DNA of 64,000 nucleotides from Metaruminococcus_A sp900762715 (GCA_048204295.1 DBFBLF010000014.1:17660-81659); one strand, 5' to 3'. Counted from the first letter of the stretch, positions 51,668-60,178 are shown. Notes: generated from the sequence alone by a model not told the origin. Made by a program: numbers and translations.

Positions 51668-52897
51668 TCAATAAACAACAGCGCCGTATTTATATGCAAT
51701 TTTTTCCAACACCTCGCGGTCGAGTTCGCTGCGCGAATCAACCATCGCCCGCCCGCTGTAGAGGAGCAGGGCGGTTTTCAGCGCCAGTTCGTCGCTGGAA
51801 AGAAAGCTGACCGGCAGCTCGGCCATATGGTCGTTTTCCGCAAAAGAAACCGCTTCATCCGGGGTTTCCACTTCTACCGAAATAATGTCGTAGCTGTCGT
51901 CCTCAATCTCCATAAATTCGTCGGTCATATCGCCGGCGGGGTGAAGGGTTGGAGAGAACTCAAGCATGTCCAAATCGTAGCAAAAAACTTCGTGAACGCT
52001 GGTCAGCACTAAATCACGGGAATGGTGAGCCGGCCGGACTGCGTTAAAATCGAAAGAATCCATTGCTTTCCGCAGTGCGGCAAGATGCTCCGGCGTAGTG
52101 CCGCAGCACCCGCCTGCAATCGTGACGCCGCGCTCAAACAGCGGGATGAATTCCGCCGCGAATTCTTTAGGAGAAAGGGAAAAGCCGGGGGAATCCTGTA
52201 AAACCGGCATCGAAGCGGCCGGTTTGGCAATCAAGGGGATTTTCGCAAACGAAGCGAGCTCTTCAAAAATCGGCGCCATCTGGGCCGGGGACAGGGAGCA
52301 GTTCAGGCCAAACGCGCTTACCCCAAGCTCCTGCAAAACAACCAGGCAGGCGAGGGCGGAGGTGCCGGAGGCAGTCAGGCCGTCTTCGTCCACCGTCACA
52401 CAGGCGAGAATGGGCAGCTGTTGTTTCCGGCAGGCCAGAACGGCGGCACGGATGTCGGTCAGGGACGACATGGTCTCGATTGCAAAATAATCGACGCCCG
52501 CGGTTTTTAGGAAAGCAGCCTGTTCCGCGTAAACCTTCATCAGTTCGGAAAAAGTATGCTCTTCTTCCGGCCCGATTTTGATTCCGGCCGGTGAAATATT
52601 GCCGCCTACCGGCTTTCCGCCTGAAATGCCTTTGGTTAGTTCCACCAGGCGGCGGTTGATTTCCTCTGCCCGTTCAAACAGGCCGAAGCGGGAGAGGCGC
52701 TCGCTGTTGGCGCCGAAAGTCGGGGCGTACAGGGTATCGGCACCCGCCCCAAGATAGGCGCTTTGCAGGGTAACAATCTTATCCGGGTGGTCTAAAATAA
52801 ACTGTTCCGGACAGTCGGAGAGCGTAAGGCCCTCCCGCAATAAATTGGTTCCAACAGCTCCGTCCAGGAGCCAGGGTCGCCCATAAGGGAAATCCAT
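51668..52897 (-). CDS. Homocysteine S-methyltransferase-domain protein
   Basis: 409 residues starting at ATG 52897 (MDFPYGRPW); TTG 52909 lies within the GGAGG site. The first 280 residues are the MetH/BHMT zinc-dependent methyltransferase barrel with zinc-site segments GLNCSLSP and AGGCCGTTPEH. The C-terminal 120 residues are not a MetH pterin, B12 or activation domain; they are of unknown fold. The methyl donor and whether it acts on homocysteine alone are not decided here. It lies between ychF and argS. Confidence 0.82.
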   Translation of the reverse strand: MDFPYGRPWLLDGAVGTNLLREGLTLSDCPEQFILDHPDKIVTLQSAYLGAGADTLYAPTFGANSERLSRFGLFERAEEINRRLVELTKGISGGKPVGGNISPAGIKIGPEEEHTFSELMKVYAEQAAFLKTAGVDYFAIETMSSLTDIRAAVLACRKQQLPILACVTVDEDGLTASGTSALACLVVLQELGVSAFGLNCSLSPAQMAPIFEELASFAKIPLIAKPAASMPVLQDSPGFSLSPKEFAAEFIPLFERGVTIAGGCCGTTPEHLAALRKAMDSFDFNAVRPAHHSRDLVLTSVHEVFCYDLDMLEFSPTLHPAGDMTDEFMEIEDDSYDIISVEVETPDEAVSFAENDHMAELPVSFLSSDELALKTALLLYSGRAMVDSRSELDREVLEKIAYKYGAVVY

Positions 52898-52979
52898 AAT
52901 ATCCTCCAAAACAATAGTGGTGTTGATAATTACTGCATTGCAATTGTAAGCTTTCTTATTGGGTGAACTCCTGCGCAGG

Positions 52980-54725
52980 CTACATGGTGACCGGCGCGGA
53001 GATGTGCAGCAGGTGAAGCAGGTTTGAAAGAACCGTTTTTGCCGCGAGGCAGAGGGAAAGACGGGCCTGCATCAGATCAGCGTCATCGCATTTAACGCGG
53101 CAGGCGTTATAGAATTTGTGGAAGAGGGATGCAAGGTCGGTCGCGTACCGGGTCATCCGGGATGGGTCGTAATTCTTTGCCGCGTCCACAATTTCGTTCG
53201 GGAAGCCCGCAATAAAGCGGATCAGTTCAATTTCTTCCGGGGCGGTCAGCAGGGCCAGCCGCTCTTTAACCGGGGCTTCGGGTTTTATCTGCTCCGCCGC
53301 CAGGTTTGCAAGGATGCTGCAGATCCGGGCATGGGCATACTGGACATAGTAAACCGGGTTTTGTGAGGACTGCTCTACGGCCAGCCCCAGGTCAAAGTCA
53401 AAGTGAGAGCTTGCCTCACGGAGATTAAAGAAAAACCGGGCGGCGTCTACCGGGACCTCGTCCAACAGGTCGGTCAGGGTGAGGGATTTGCCGGTCCGCT
53501 TGCTGACCCGGACTGTTTCACCGTCCCGCATCAGCCGAACAAGCTGCATCAGCACGATGTCAAGTTTGTTTCCGTCCAGCCCGATGGCGTCCATAGCACC
53601 TTTGAGCCGGGCGACATGTCCGTGATGGTCGGCTCCCCAAATGTTGATAACCTTATCAAAGCCGCGTACGGCAAACTTGTTATAATGATAGGCAATGTCC
53701 GCTGCAAAATAGGTCGGCGTGCCGTTTGCGCGGATTAAAACGTCGTCTTTTAACTCCAGTTTGTCAATTTCTTGTTCACTTTTACCCTGGCGGAGCAGTT
53801 TTTCTTTCAGCACTTCGGCGTTTTTGTACCAAACAGCCCCTTCTTTTTCATAGGTGTAGCCGCGTTCAGTCAGTTTATCAATAGCTTCTTTGACTGCGCC
53901 GCTTTCGTGCAGGGTGCTTTCTCTAAACCAGACGTCGTACTCAATCCCGTACCGGGAAAGGTCCCGTTTAAGCCCGGCGACATTGAGCGGGAGGGCGTAG
54001 TCAACCAGCGCCTTCCGGCGCTCTTCCTCCGGCTTGTCCACAAAGCTGTCGCCGTGGATCGCGGCAAAGGCCTTGGCATGTTCTATAATATCCGCACCCT
54101 GGTAGGCGTCTTCCGGAAGCGGCACGGCTTCTGCGCCTTTGAAAAGCTGGAGGTAACGCACGTCAAGAGAGATAGCGAATTTGTTAATCTGGTTTCCCGC
54201 GTCGTTCACATAGAATTCCCTGGTAACATTGTAGCCCGCGTGATCAAGCACGGCCGCCAGTGTGTCTCCAATGACCCCGCCCCGCGCATTACCGATATGC
54301 ATCGGCCCGGTAGGATTTGCAGAGACGAACTCGACCATGACTTTCTGGCCTTTCCCGTAATCGGAACGACCGTATTCTTCGCCCTCTTCCGCTACGGCGA
54401 GGAGTGTCTCTTCAAACCAGCGGTGGGAGAGGAAAAAATTGAGAAAGCCCGCGCCCGCAATTTCCGCACGTTCAAAATAAGAGCCTTCCAGCACCAGGTG
54501 TTTGCAGATGGTTTCAGCAATTTTCCGCGGCGGCATTTTGAAAGCCCGGGCCGAAACCATGGCGACGTTAGCGGCAAAGTCGCCGTGCGACTTGTCGGCA
54601 GGAATCTGAATGGAAAAGGCGGGAATCGGCTCTGCGGGGAGCTCACCCTCGCCTACGGCATGTCCAAGAGCGTTTAGAATCAGCTCGTTTAGCTGATCGT
54701 TGGCTGCTTTGACTAAGTCTTTCAT
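52980..54725 (-). CDS. argS: Arginyl-tRNA synthetase
   Basis: 581 residues, class I. The HIGH-type motif is FVSANPTGPMHIGNARGG near residue 130. KMSK is replaced by VSKRTGKSLTL. N-terminal Arg-specific domain and the C-terminal anticodon domain with QYAHARICSIL are present. It is a single-subunit enzyme for tRNA-Arg charging. ATG 54725 follows GGAGGGTATAAAGCAT. Confidence 0.96.
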   Translation of the reverse strand: MKDLVKAANDQLNELILNALGHAVGEGELPAEPIPAFSIQIPADKSHGDFAANVAMVSARAFKMPPRKIAETICKHLVLEGSYFERAEIAGAGFLNFFLSHRWFEETLLAVAEEGEEYGRSDYGKGQKVMVEFVSANPTGPMHIGNARGGVIGDTLAAVLDHAGYNVTREFYVNDAGNQINKFAISLDVRYLQLFKGAEAVPLPEDAYQGADIIEHAKAFAAIHGDSFVDKPEEERRKALVDYALPLNVAGLKRDLSRYGIEYDVWFRESTLHESGAVKEAIDKLTERGYTYEKEGAVWYKNAEVLKEKLLRQGKSEQEIDKLELKDDVLIRANGTPTYFAADIAYHYNKFAVRGFDKVINIWGADHHGHVARLKGAMDAIGLDGNKLDIVLMQLVRLMRDGETVRVSKRTGKSLTLTDLLDEVPVDAARFFFNLREASSHFDFDLGLAVEQSSQNPVYYVQYAHARICSILANLAAEQIKPEAPVKERLALLTAPEEIELIRFIAGFPNEIVDAAKNYDPSRMTRYATDLASLFHKFYNACRVKCDDADLMQARLSLCLAAKTVLSNLLHLLHISAPVTM

Positions 54726-54749
54726 ATGCTTTATACCCTCCGTATTTTT

Positions 54750-55172
54750 CTACTCGGTTTTAACATCTATAAATATCTCATTTTCACTCAGGAAAACGGA
54801 ATTGACGTCCAACTGGTATTTGAAATGGACCTTTCCGCCCTGTTCACCAAGCCCGTTTGTAATTGACTCGGCAAAAACGCCGATTTGCAGGTCCCCCGCA
54901 ACAGTTCCATAGAGCCCCACATGTCGCACGCCCTTTTCAATGACCAGCTCGGACCGGTTGGGGCCGGTGCGGCGCAGCGTCACCTTATCCGCCCCTTCCA
55001 GTTTCAACGTTGTCCGGCAGTCCTTAAAGCCGGTCGCTTCCGATTCGTCGTAAACCAGGTAATGCTTCCCGTTTTTTTCAAACAGAAGCCCTTGGGTGAA
55101 AAGTTCTGTCACATCGTTTTCTTCGTCACTTCGTTGAATGCCTTTAATTTGAATGTATACTTCTTTTTTCAT
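54750..55172 (-). CDS. DUF1934 beta-barrel protein
   Basis: 140 residues; DUF1934 calycin-like family. It starts MKKEVYIQIKGIQRSDEEND and has a repeated beta pattern (HYLVYDESEATGF, VTLRRTGPNRSELVI). It usually precedes argS in clostridia, as here, with 24 bp between. The function is unknown. Confidence 0.8.
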   Translation of the reverse strand: MKKEVYIQIKGIQRSDEENDVTELFTQGLLFEKNGKHYLVYDESEATGFKDCRTTLKLEGADKVTLRRTGPNRSELVIEKGVRHVGLYGTVAGDLQIGVFAESITNGLGEQGGKVHFKYQLDVNSVFLSENEIFIDVKTE

Positions 55173-55188
55173 CAGACTTATTCACTTT

Positions 55189-56004
55189 CTATAAACTGTC
55201 CACGTCAACCAGGTGTACGTCCGCCTTGACCTGTTCTCCCAGGAAGAGGGAGGCGATTTCCCCAAACGATTCGGGATTGTCGCTGACGTAGAAATCGGTG
55301 CGTCCCGCATGTTCGTCGCTGTTTAACAGGTCATTTTTAACAAGCAGCGCGTTTGTCTGCTTTGCGGTCTCAACACCGGGATTAATCAGGGGCAGATCGT
55401 TCTCCAAAACATCGGCAATAATACTGCTGATAATCGGGTAATGGGTGCAGCCGAGAATCAAGACGTCAACCTCGTTGTTTTGGAATGGTGTGAGATATTT
55501 TTCAGCGACCATCCGGGTCACTTGATTGTCCCTTTCAATAAAGCCGTTTTCCACCAGCGGGACAAAGAGGGAGCAGGCGTTTCCGATGACCACGGCGCTG
55601 GGGCGGATATTGCGGATTGCCTTTCCGTACGCGCCGCTTTTAATGGTGGAAGGGGTGGCAATCACGCCGATATGCCCGGTCCGTGATACGCTGCAGGCCG
55701 CCTGGACTGCGGGAAGAAGGATGTTGCAGAAAGGGATTTCCAGCGATTTGACGCAGTCAAGCGGCAGGTTTGCGCTTACTGTTCCGCAGGCGGCAATAAT
55801 CATTTTAACGTCTTTGGAAAGCAGGAACTTAATATCCTGCATGGCGTATTTAATAACGGTCTGGCGGCTCCGTGTTCCATACGGAACCCGCCCGGTGTCG
55901 CCAAAATAGATAAAGTCCTCGTGCGGCAGGAGCTGCTGCAGTTCTTTCAGAACGGAAACGCCCCCCAACCCTGAGTCAAAAACGCCGATTGCGCGTTTAT
56001 CCAT
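55189..56004 (-). CDS. murI: Glutamate racemase
   Basis: 271 residues. The two catalytic cysteines are in IIAACGTVSANLP and LILGCTHYPI, and FDSGLGGVSVLKEL opens the protein. It supplies D-glutamate for peptidoglycan. ATG 56004 follows AAGGAAGAGGCTC and overlaps the ddl stop by 8 bases (ATGGATAA). A start 27 bases upstream overlaps ddl further and lacks a site. Confidence 0.94.
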   Translation of the reverse strand: MDKRAIGVFDSGLGGVSVLKELQQLLPHEDFIYFGDTGRVPYGTRSRQTVIKYAMQDIKFLLSKDVKMIIAACGTVSANLPLDCVKSLEIPFCNILLPAVQAACSVSRTGHIGVIATPSTIKSGAYGKAIRNIRPSAVVIGNACSLFVPLVENGFIERDNQVTRMVAEKYLTPFQNNEVDVLILGCTHYPIISSIIADVLENDLPLINPGVETAKQTNALLVKNDLLNSDEHAGRTDFYVSDNPESFGEIASLFLGEQVKADVHLVDVDSL

Positions 56005-57073
56005 GAGCCTCTTCCTTTCTTTCAAACGCAAGGCGGATCAGGCGGTCGATCAGTTCGCCGTAGGGAACCCCTTCCGCATTCCAGAGTTTGGGGTACATGC
56101 TGATATTGGTAAAGCCGGGAAGGGTGTTGATTTCATTGAGGATCACTTCCCCGCCGTCCGTAACGAAGAAATCGACGCGGGAAAGCCCGCTGCACCCCAG
56201 CGTCTGGTAAGCCTTGACTGCGGTTGCTTTTACCAGGTCGGCCGCCATCGAGCTGATTTTTGCCGGAATATCCAGTTTGGAAGTGCCGGAAATATACTTA
56301 GCGTTATAATCATAGAATTCACTACAAGGAGTGATTTGTCCCGGCAGAGAAGCCTGCGGTTTTTCATTTCCGAGAACTGCGCATTCAATCTCAGCGCCGG
56401 TAATGGTTTCCTCCAGAATTGCTTTTTTGTCGTGCTCAAAAGCGAGGTCGACCGCCGCCAGCAGTTCTTCGCGGTCATGCGCCTTGCTGATCCCAACCGA
56501 AGACCCGGCATTTGCGGGCTTGACAAAAATAGGATAGCCGAGCGCTTCTTCTATTTCAGAAACAAAGTCTTCAAAGCGGTCGCGTTCCGTTTTATGGAGA
56601 ACCCGCCATTTTGCCGTTTTGATACCAGCGGCGTCAAGCAGGGTGTGGGTGACCTGTTTATCCATGCAGTTTGCAGAAGAAATAAGGTCGCAGCCGACAT
56701 AGGGAATCCCGGAAAGGTCAAATAGCCCCTGGACAGTGCCGTCCTCGCCATTTTTGCCGTGGAGAACTGGAAAGATGCAGTCTACCGGAACCAGCTCCAC
56801 CGTGTTGCCGCAGAGTTTGAGAATTCCTTTGTGAAACGGGTCCGGGCTGATAATGGCAGGCAGGTTGGCGGGGTCGTTAATCCATTCCCCTCCTGTAATT
56901 GCGTCTACTGGGCCGCCGTACCAGAGCCAGCGGCCCTCCTTTGTAATACCAATTTTAACGACCTCATAACGGTCGGAAGGAATGTTGTTCAAAACAGAAG
57001 TAGCGGAGAGGAGCGAAACCTCATACTCGCTGGATGCGCCGCCGAACAAAACGGCAACTGTTTTCTTAGCCAT
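55997..57073 (-). CDS. ddl: D-alanine--D-alanine ligase
   Basis: 358 residues, ATP-grasp. LFGGASSEYEVSLLSA opens it, followed by VKPANAGSSVGISKA and, near the C-terminus, LNEINTLPGFTNISMYPKLW. It makes D-Ala-D-Ala for peptidoglycan. Together with murI it forms a cell-wall pair in the leftward run. Own promoter at 57120-57148. Confidence 0.95.
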   Translation of the reverse strand: MAKKTVAVLFGGASSEYEVSLLSATSVLNNIPSDRYEVVKIGITKEGRWLWYGGPVDAITGGEWINDPANLPAIISPDPFHKGILKLCGNTVELVPVDCIFPVLHGKNGEDGTVQGLFDLSGIPYVGCDLISSANCMDKQVTHTLLDAAGIKTAKWRVLHKTERDRFEDFVSEIEEALGYPIFVKPANAGSSVGISKAHDREELLAAVDLAFEHDKKAILEETITGAEIECAVLGNEKPQASLPGQITPCSEFYDYNAKYISGTSKLDIPAKISSMAADLVKATAVKAYQTLGCSGLSRVDFFVTDGGEVILNEINTLPGFTNISMYPKLWNAEGVPYGELIDRLIRLAFERKEEAHG

Positions 57074-57119
57074 GAAAAAGCCTCCGAATTTCAGTTTGGT
57101 CTGTGCATACTTACCTTAA

Positions 57120-57191
57120 ATCATACCATATTTTATAGCAGCACGCAATTGGAACTTTCCGCTTGCGGCAATATATTATATATGGTATGAT
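57120..57191. promoter_or_regulatory. Mirrored divergent promoters upstream of ddl
   Basis: Leftward (ddl): TTGCGT (57148-57143), 17 bp, TATGAT (57125-57120). Rightward: TTGCGG (57163-57168), 17 bp, TATGAT (57186-57191). Both -10 regions are within an exact 11-base inverted pair, ATCATACCATA (57120-57130) and TATGGTATGAT (57181-57191). The mirrored layout suggests one regulator for both directions. Confidence 0.6.
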
Positions 57192-57192
57192 T

Positions 57193-57311
57193 ATAAAAAA
57201 TAGTATGAAACGCGCCGAAAGCGGCGCAAATATCCAGTGTGTATTTTTTGTTACACGGGTGGAAAAACGCTGTTTTTCTCTTTTGTAATAAAAAATAGTA
57301 TGAAACGTGCC
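57193..57311 (+). repeat. Pair of 24-bp direct repeats in the ddl-rpmG gap
   Basis: The sequence ATAAAAAATAGTATGAAACG followed by (C/T)GCC occurs at 57193-57216 and 57288-57311, 95 bp apart, with one difference. Between them are GCGCCG-AAAG-CGGCGC (near 57211) and GAAAAAC-GCT-GTTTTTC (near 57271), two hairpins. These may be binding sites or part of a small RNA. Confidence 0.6.
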
Positions 57312-57548
57312 TTGACAGGGGCAAAAGTTTAACGTTGTTTTTTCTGCCTGGGCGGAAGAGTTCGGTATAGTCTTTGGCGGCTTGTAGGCTTGCGAGAAAA
57401 ATTTTGTTCTGCCGGCCTAAACAAAATTTGTTTAAACCTGCCGTTTTCGGCGATAGCTGCCGCACACCGTACGAACCGGCCAAAAACAGGGGGCATCGCA
57501 GGCCAAAGGCATTTGCGCCTGTAATGCGCCGAAATTTTTTGAAAACCC

Positions 57549-57577
57549 TTGACGAACTTGCATTTCTATGCTAGAAT
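57549..57577 (+). promoter_or_regulatory. Promoter of rpmG-secE-nusG
   Basis: TTGACG (57549-57554), 17 bp, TAGAAT (57572-57577). The leader then has CCTCTAAAA (57586-57594) complementary to TTTTTTAGAGG (57623-57633), with an inner TGCG/CGCA stem, before the GGGAGGTGCCGAA ribosome site. Confidence 0.75.
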
Positions 57578-57668
57578 TGTTATTACCTCTAAAAGGGTTT
57601 ATTTTTTTGCGGTTTTTCGCACTTTTTTAGAGGGAGGCTAACAAAAACCGTTACCGGGAGGTGCCGAA

Positions 57669-57818
57669 ATGAGAGTAAAAATTACATTGGCTTGTTCTGA
57701 GTGCAAACAGCGTAACTACAACACCATGAAGAACAAGAAAAACGATCCTGACAGACTTGAAATGAACAAGTACTGCCGCTTCTGCCGCAAACACACGCTT
57801 CACAAAGAGACGAAGTAA
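57669..57818 (+). CDS. rpmG: 50S ribosomal protein L33, zinc type
   Basis: 49 residues with two CxxC pairs (CSEC near residue 9 and CRFC near 36). This is the zinc-binding form, MRVKITLACSECKQRNY at the start. It precedes secE as in many Firmicutes. ATG 57669 follows CGGGAGGTGCCGAA. Confidence 0.96.
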   Translation: MRVKITLACSECKQRNYNTMKNKKNDPDRLEMNKYCRFCRKHTLHKETK

Positions 57819-57835
57819 ACGGAAAGGTGAGAGAA

Positions 57836-58099
57836 ATGGCCAAAAAAGACATTGCTGAAAAGGCTTCGGCTAAGCCGAAGAAAGCTGAAAAAAAGCAAAA
57901 AGTCGGTTTTCTCAAAAAAATGATCCGCTACTTCAAGGACCTGAAAGGCGAGTACAAAAAAATTGTCTGGCCCACGAAAAAGCAGGTAATCAACAATACC
58001 CTTGTTGTTCTTGCCGCCGTGATCATTATGGGCGTGTTCGTGGCCGGGCTGGACGCTGTTCTGGGCCTGATCGTTCGATTTGTCCTGCAGCAGGCGTAA
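57836..58099 (+). CDS. secE: Preprotein translocase subunit SecE
   Basis: 87 residues: a Lys/Ala-rich N-terminus, the amphipathic stretch FLKKMIRYFKDLKGEYKKIV WPTKKQV, then one membrane span. It clamps SecY. ATG 57836 is preferred over 57827; GAAAGGTGAGAG lies before it. Confidence 0.94.
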   Translation: MAKKDIAEKASAKPKKAEKKQKVGFLKKMIRYFKDLKGEYKKIVWPTKKQVINNTLVVLAAVIIMGVFVAGLDAVLGLIVRFVLQQA

Positions 58100-58136
58100 C
58101 ATGAAAGCCCGTCGCAAGGGTCTGTGGAGGTAAACT

Positions 58137-58661
58137 ATGTCAGAAACCGCAAGGTGGTATGTTGTGCATACCTATTCCGGCTATGAGAATAAGGTTGCGC
58201 AGAATATCGAAAAGGTCGTGGAAAACCATCAGCTTCATGATTTAATCCATGAGGTCAAGGTCCCGACTGAAACCGTTGTCGAGGTAAAAGACAACAAAAA
58301 GCGCGAAGTAGAGCGCAAAGTGTTTCCGGGCTATGTGCTCGTGAAAATGATTTTGACGGATGATTCCTGGTATGTCGTGCGGAATATCCGCGGTGTAACA
58401 GGGTTTGTCGGACCGGCATCCAAGCCCATCCCCCTCACCGAAAAAGAGGTTGAGGCGCTGGGCGTTGAAACGCGCCAGGTTACCGTTGACTATGCGGTCG
58501 GCGATAACGTGAAGGTCGTTATTGGTCCGCTGGAAGGCTTTGTCGGCATTGTGGATGAGATTGACACTGAGAAAAACAAGGTCAAGCTCACCGTCTCAAT
58601 GTTTGGGCGCGAGACCCCTGTGGAACTTGAGCTGGAACAGGTTGTCTCGGTCAAAGAGTAA
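58137..58661 (+). CDS. nusG: Transcription antitermination/pausing factor NusG
   Basis: 174 residues. N-terminal RNAP-binding domain (WYVVHTYSGYENKVAQNIEK, FPGYVLVKM, RGVTGFVG) and a C-terminal KOW domain (VGDNVKVVIGPLEGFVGIVD). It tunes elongation and links RNAP with S10. ATG 58137 follows TGGAGGTAAACT. Confidence 0.96.
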   Translation: MSETARWYVVHTYSGYENKVAQNIEKVVENHQLHDLIHEVKVPTETVVEVKDNKKREVERKVFPGYVLVKMILTDDSWYVVRNIRGVTGFVGPASKPIPLTEKEVEALGVETRQVTVDYAVGDNVKVVIGPLEGFVGIVDEIDTEKNKVKLTVSMFGRETPVELELEQVVSVKE

Positions 58662-58714
58662 AGCGTTCCGCCGGCTTAAAGCCGGTTTTCAGCAGCGGCA
58701 TTTGCCGTTTTGCT

Positions 58715-58757
58715 GGTGGGAGGAATGGGAAATAAGTCCTGTTCCGCCAGAAACCAC
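58715..58757 (+). ncRNA. Probable L1-binding leader element upstream of rplK
   Basis: GGTGGGAGGAA (58715-58725) and TTCCGCCAGAAACCAC (58742-58757) give stems GTGG/CCAC and GGAA/TTCC around internal loops. The same pattern recurs before rplA. L1 autoregulation of the rplK-rplA operon is known in E. coli; assigning this element to L1 is inference from position and duplication. Confidence 0.6.
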
Positions 58758-58778
58758 GTAATTTTGGAGGTGCAAAAA

Positions 58779-59204
58779 ATGGCTCAGAAGGTTACAGGCT
58801 ATATTAAGCTTCAGATCCCTGCAGGTAAGGCTACTCCTGCACCGCCGGTTGGTCCTGCGTTAGGTCAGCACGGCGTTAACATCGTGTCATTTACAAAGGA
58901 ATTCAATGAGCGCACAAAGAACGACGCGGGCCTTATCATCCCGGTTGTTATTACCGTATACGCGGACCGCTCCTTTACCTTTATCACAAAGACTCCGCCG
59001 GCTTCCGTTCTGATTAAAAAGGCGTGCGGAATTGAAAGCGGCTCTGGTGTGCCGAACAAGACAAAGGTTGCAAAAATTACCAAGGAGCAGGTTAGAAAAA
59101 TCGCTGAAACCAAAATGCCCGACCTCAACGCGGCTAATATTGACACCGCTATGAGCATGATCGCCGGAACCGCGCGTTCCATGGGCATTGAAGTTGTCGA
59201 TTAA
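58779..59204 (+). CDS. rplK: 50S ribosomal protein L11
   Basis: 141 residues; YIKLQIPAGKATPAPPVGPA opens the protein, with the thiostrepton/GTPase-centre end (NAANIDTAMSMIAGTARSMG). It forms the stalk base with L10/L12. ATG 58779 follows TTGGAGGTGCAAAAA. PrmA, its modifier, is encoded at 49566. Confidence 0.96.
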   Translation: MAQKVTGYIKLQIPAGKATPAPPVGPALGQHGVNIVSFTKEFNERTKNDAGLIIPVVITVYADRSFTFITKTPPASVLIKKACGIESGSGVPNKTKVAKITKEQVRKIAETKMPDLNAANIDTAMSMIAGTARSMGIEVVD

Positions 59205-59213
59205 TAGCCCGCT

Positions 59214-59242
59214 GGTGGGAGGAAATTTCCGTTATTAACCAC
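59214..59242 (+). ncRNA. Probable L1-binding element upstream of rplA
   Basis: GGTGGGAGGAA (59214-59224), AT, then TTCCGTTATTAACCAC (59227-59242). It matches the element at 58715 in the conserved parts (GGTGGGAGGAA and TTCCGyyAnnAACCAC) but has only a two-base loop. It lies in the 63-bp rplK-rplA gap. Confidence 0.6.
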
Positions 59243-59267
59243 TCATGAGGGAGGATATGATTGAGTT

Positions 59268-59963
59268 ATGAAACATGGTAAAAAATATGTAGAAAGCGCA
59301 AAGCTCGTCGACCGTACCAAATTGTACGATCCGGCCGATGCGATGGATTTAACCATTAAAACCGCGAAAGCGAAGTTTGATGAAACCGTTGAAGCCCACA
59401 TCCGTCTGGGTGTTGACTCCCGTCACGCCGACCAGCAGGTCCGCGGCGCGGTTGTCCTGCCGAACGGAACCGGTAAAACCGTCCGCGTCTGCGTTTTCGC
59501 AAAAGGCGATAACGTCAAGGCCGCCGAGGACGCCGGCGCCGATTATGTCGGTGCGGAGGAGCTGGTCGCTAAAATTCAGGGCGAAGGCTGGATGGATTTC
59601 GACGTTGTCATTGCAACTCCGGACATGATGGGACTTGTCGGCCGTCTGGGCCGTGTCCTCGGTCCCCGCGGCCTGATGCCGAACCCGAAGGCCGGCACCG
59701 TAACCCCGGATGTTGCCCGTGCCGTTACTGAGGCGAAAGCCGGTAAAATCGAGTACCGTCTGGATAAGACCAATATCATCCACTGCCCGATTGGCAAAGC
59801 GTCTTTCGGTGTAGAGAAGCTGGAAGAGAACTTCAACACCCTGATGAGAGCCGTAGTAGCCGCGAAACCGGCTGCGGCAAAAGGCCAGTACATCAAATCC
59901 TGCGTTGTCACCACAACAATGGGCCCTGGTGTAAAAGTTAACTCCGCTAAATTTGGCGTATAA
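59268..59963 (+). CDS. rplA: 50S ribosomal protein L1
   Basis: 231 residues. N-terminal MKHGKKYVESAKLVDRTKLY, domain II with LGRVLGPRGLMPNPKAGTVT, and the C-terminal TTMGPGVKVNS. It forms the L1 stalk and in many bacteria represses its own mRNA. The nearest site is GAGGGAGGATATGATTGAGTT. Confidence 0.96.
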   Translation: MKHGKKYVESAKLVDRTKLYDPADAMDLTIKTAKAKFDETVEAHIRLGVDSRHADQQVRGAVVLPNGTGKTVRVCVFAKGDNVKAAEDAGADYVGAEELVAKIQGEGWMDFDVVIATPDMMGLVGRLGRVLGPRGLMPNPKAGTVTPDVARAVTEAKAGKIEYRLDKTNIIHCPIGKASFGVEKLEENFNTLMRAVVAAKPAAAKGQYIKSCVVTTTMGPGVKVNSAKFGV

Positions 59964-59968
59964 TTTAG

Positions 59969-59997
59969 TTGACAGGGCCTAAGGCCTGTGTTATACT
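59969..59997 (+). promoter_or_regulatory. Promoter of rplJL
   Basis: TTGACA (59969-59974), 17 bp, TATACT (59992-59997), just after rplA. CAGGGCCT-AAGGCCTG in the spacer (near 59973-59988) is a near-palindrome. Confidence 0.8.
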
Positions 59998-60003
59998 GTA
60001 AAA

Positions 60004-60145
60004 GCTGTTATTTCTTAAGACAGCAGGTGCTTACATGCGTAAAAGGCAAAGCCTACCTGCCGAGGAGAAACGCTGACATTTGAAGTACAGTTGTATTTTG
60101 TGTGTTTGCCCTTTCTTCGCGGCTTGTGGAGGAAGGGCTTTTTAT
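60004..60145 (+). ncRNA. L10 leader with attenuator
   Basis: The leader contains GACAGCAGGTGC (near 60018) and GCCTACCTGCCGAGG (near 60051), the pairing signature of the L10 (L12) leader family. GCCCTTTCTTC (60108-60118) pairs fully, with G-U, with GGAGGAAGGGC (60128-60138), followed by TTTTTAT, an intrinsic terminator. L10-L12 binding to the leader is known to regulate rplJL. Confidence 0.88.
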
Positions 60146-60178
60146 GTGGATTGATTTGTTACCGGGAGGTGAAATGTT

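Larger units (their letters stand above)
57074..57668. other. 595-bp gap between ddl and rpmG
   Basis: No protein frame here is supported. The gap holds the mirrored promoters, the direct repeats, an inverted repeat AAATTTTGTT/AACAAAATTT near 57399-57429, and the rpmG promoter. Between 57317 and 57540 I see no other signal. Confidence 0.55.

Noticed and set aside
57133..57483. 116-codon minus-strand frame in the ddl-rpmG gap
   Set aside because: No ribosome site or family pattern, and it covers promoters and direct repeats. It is treated as non-coding.
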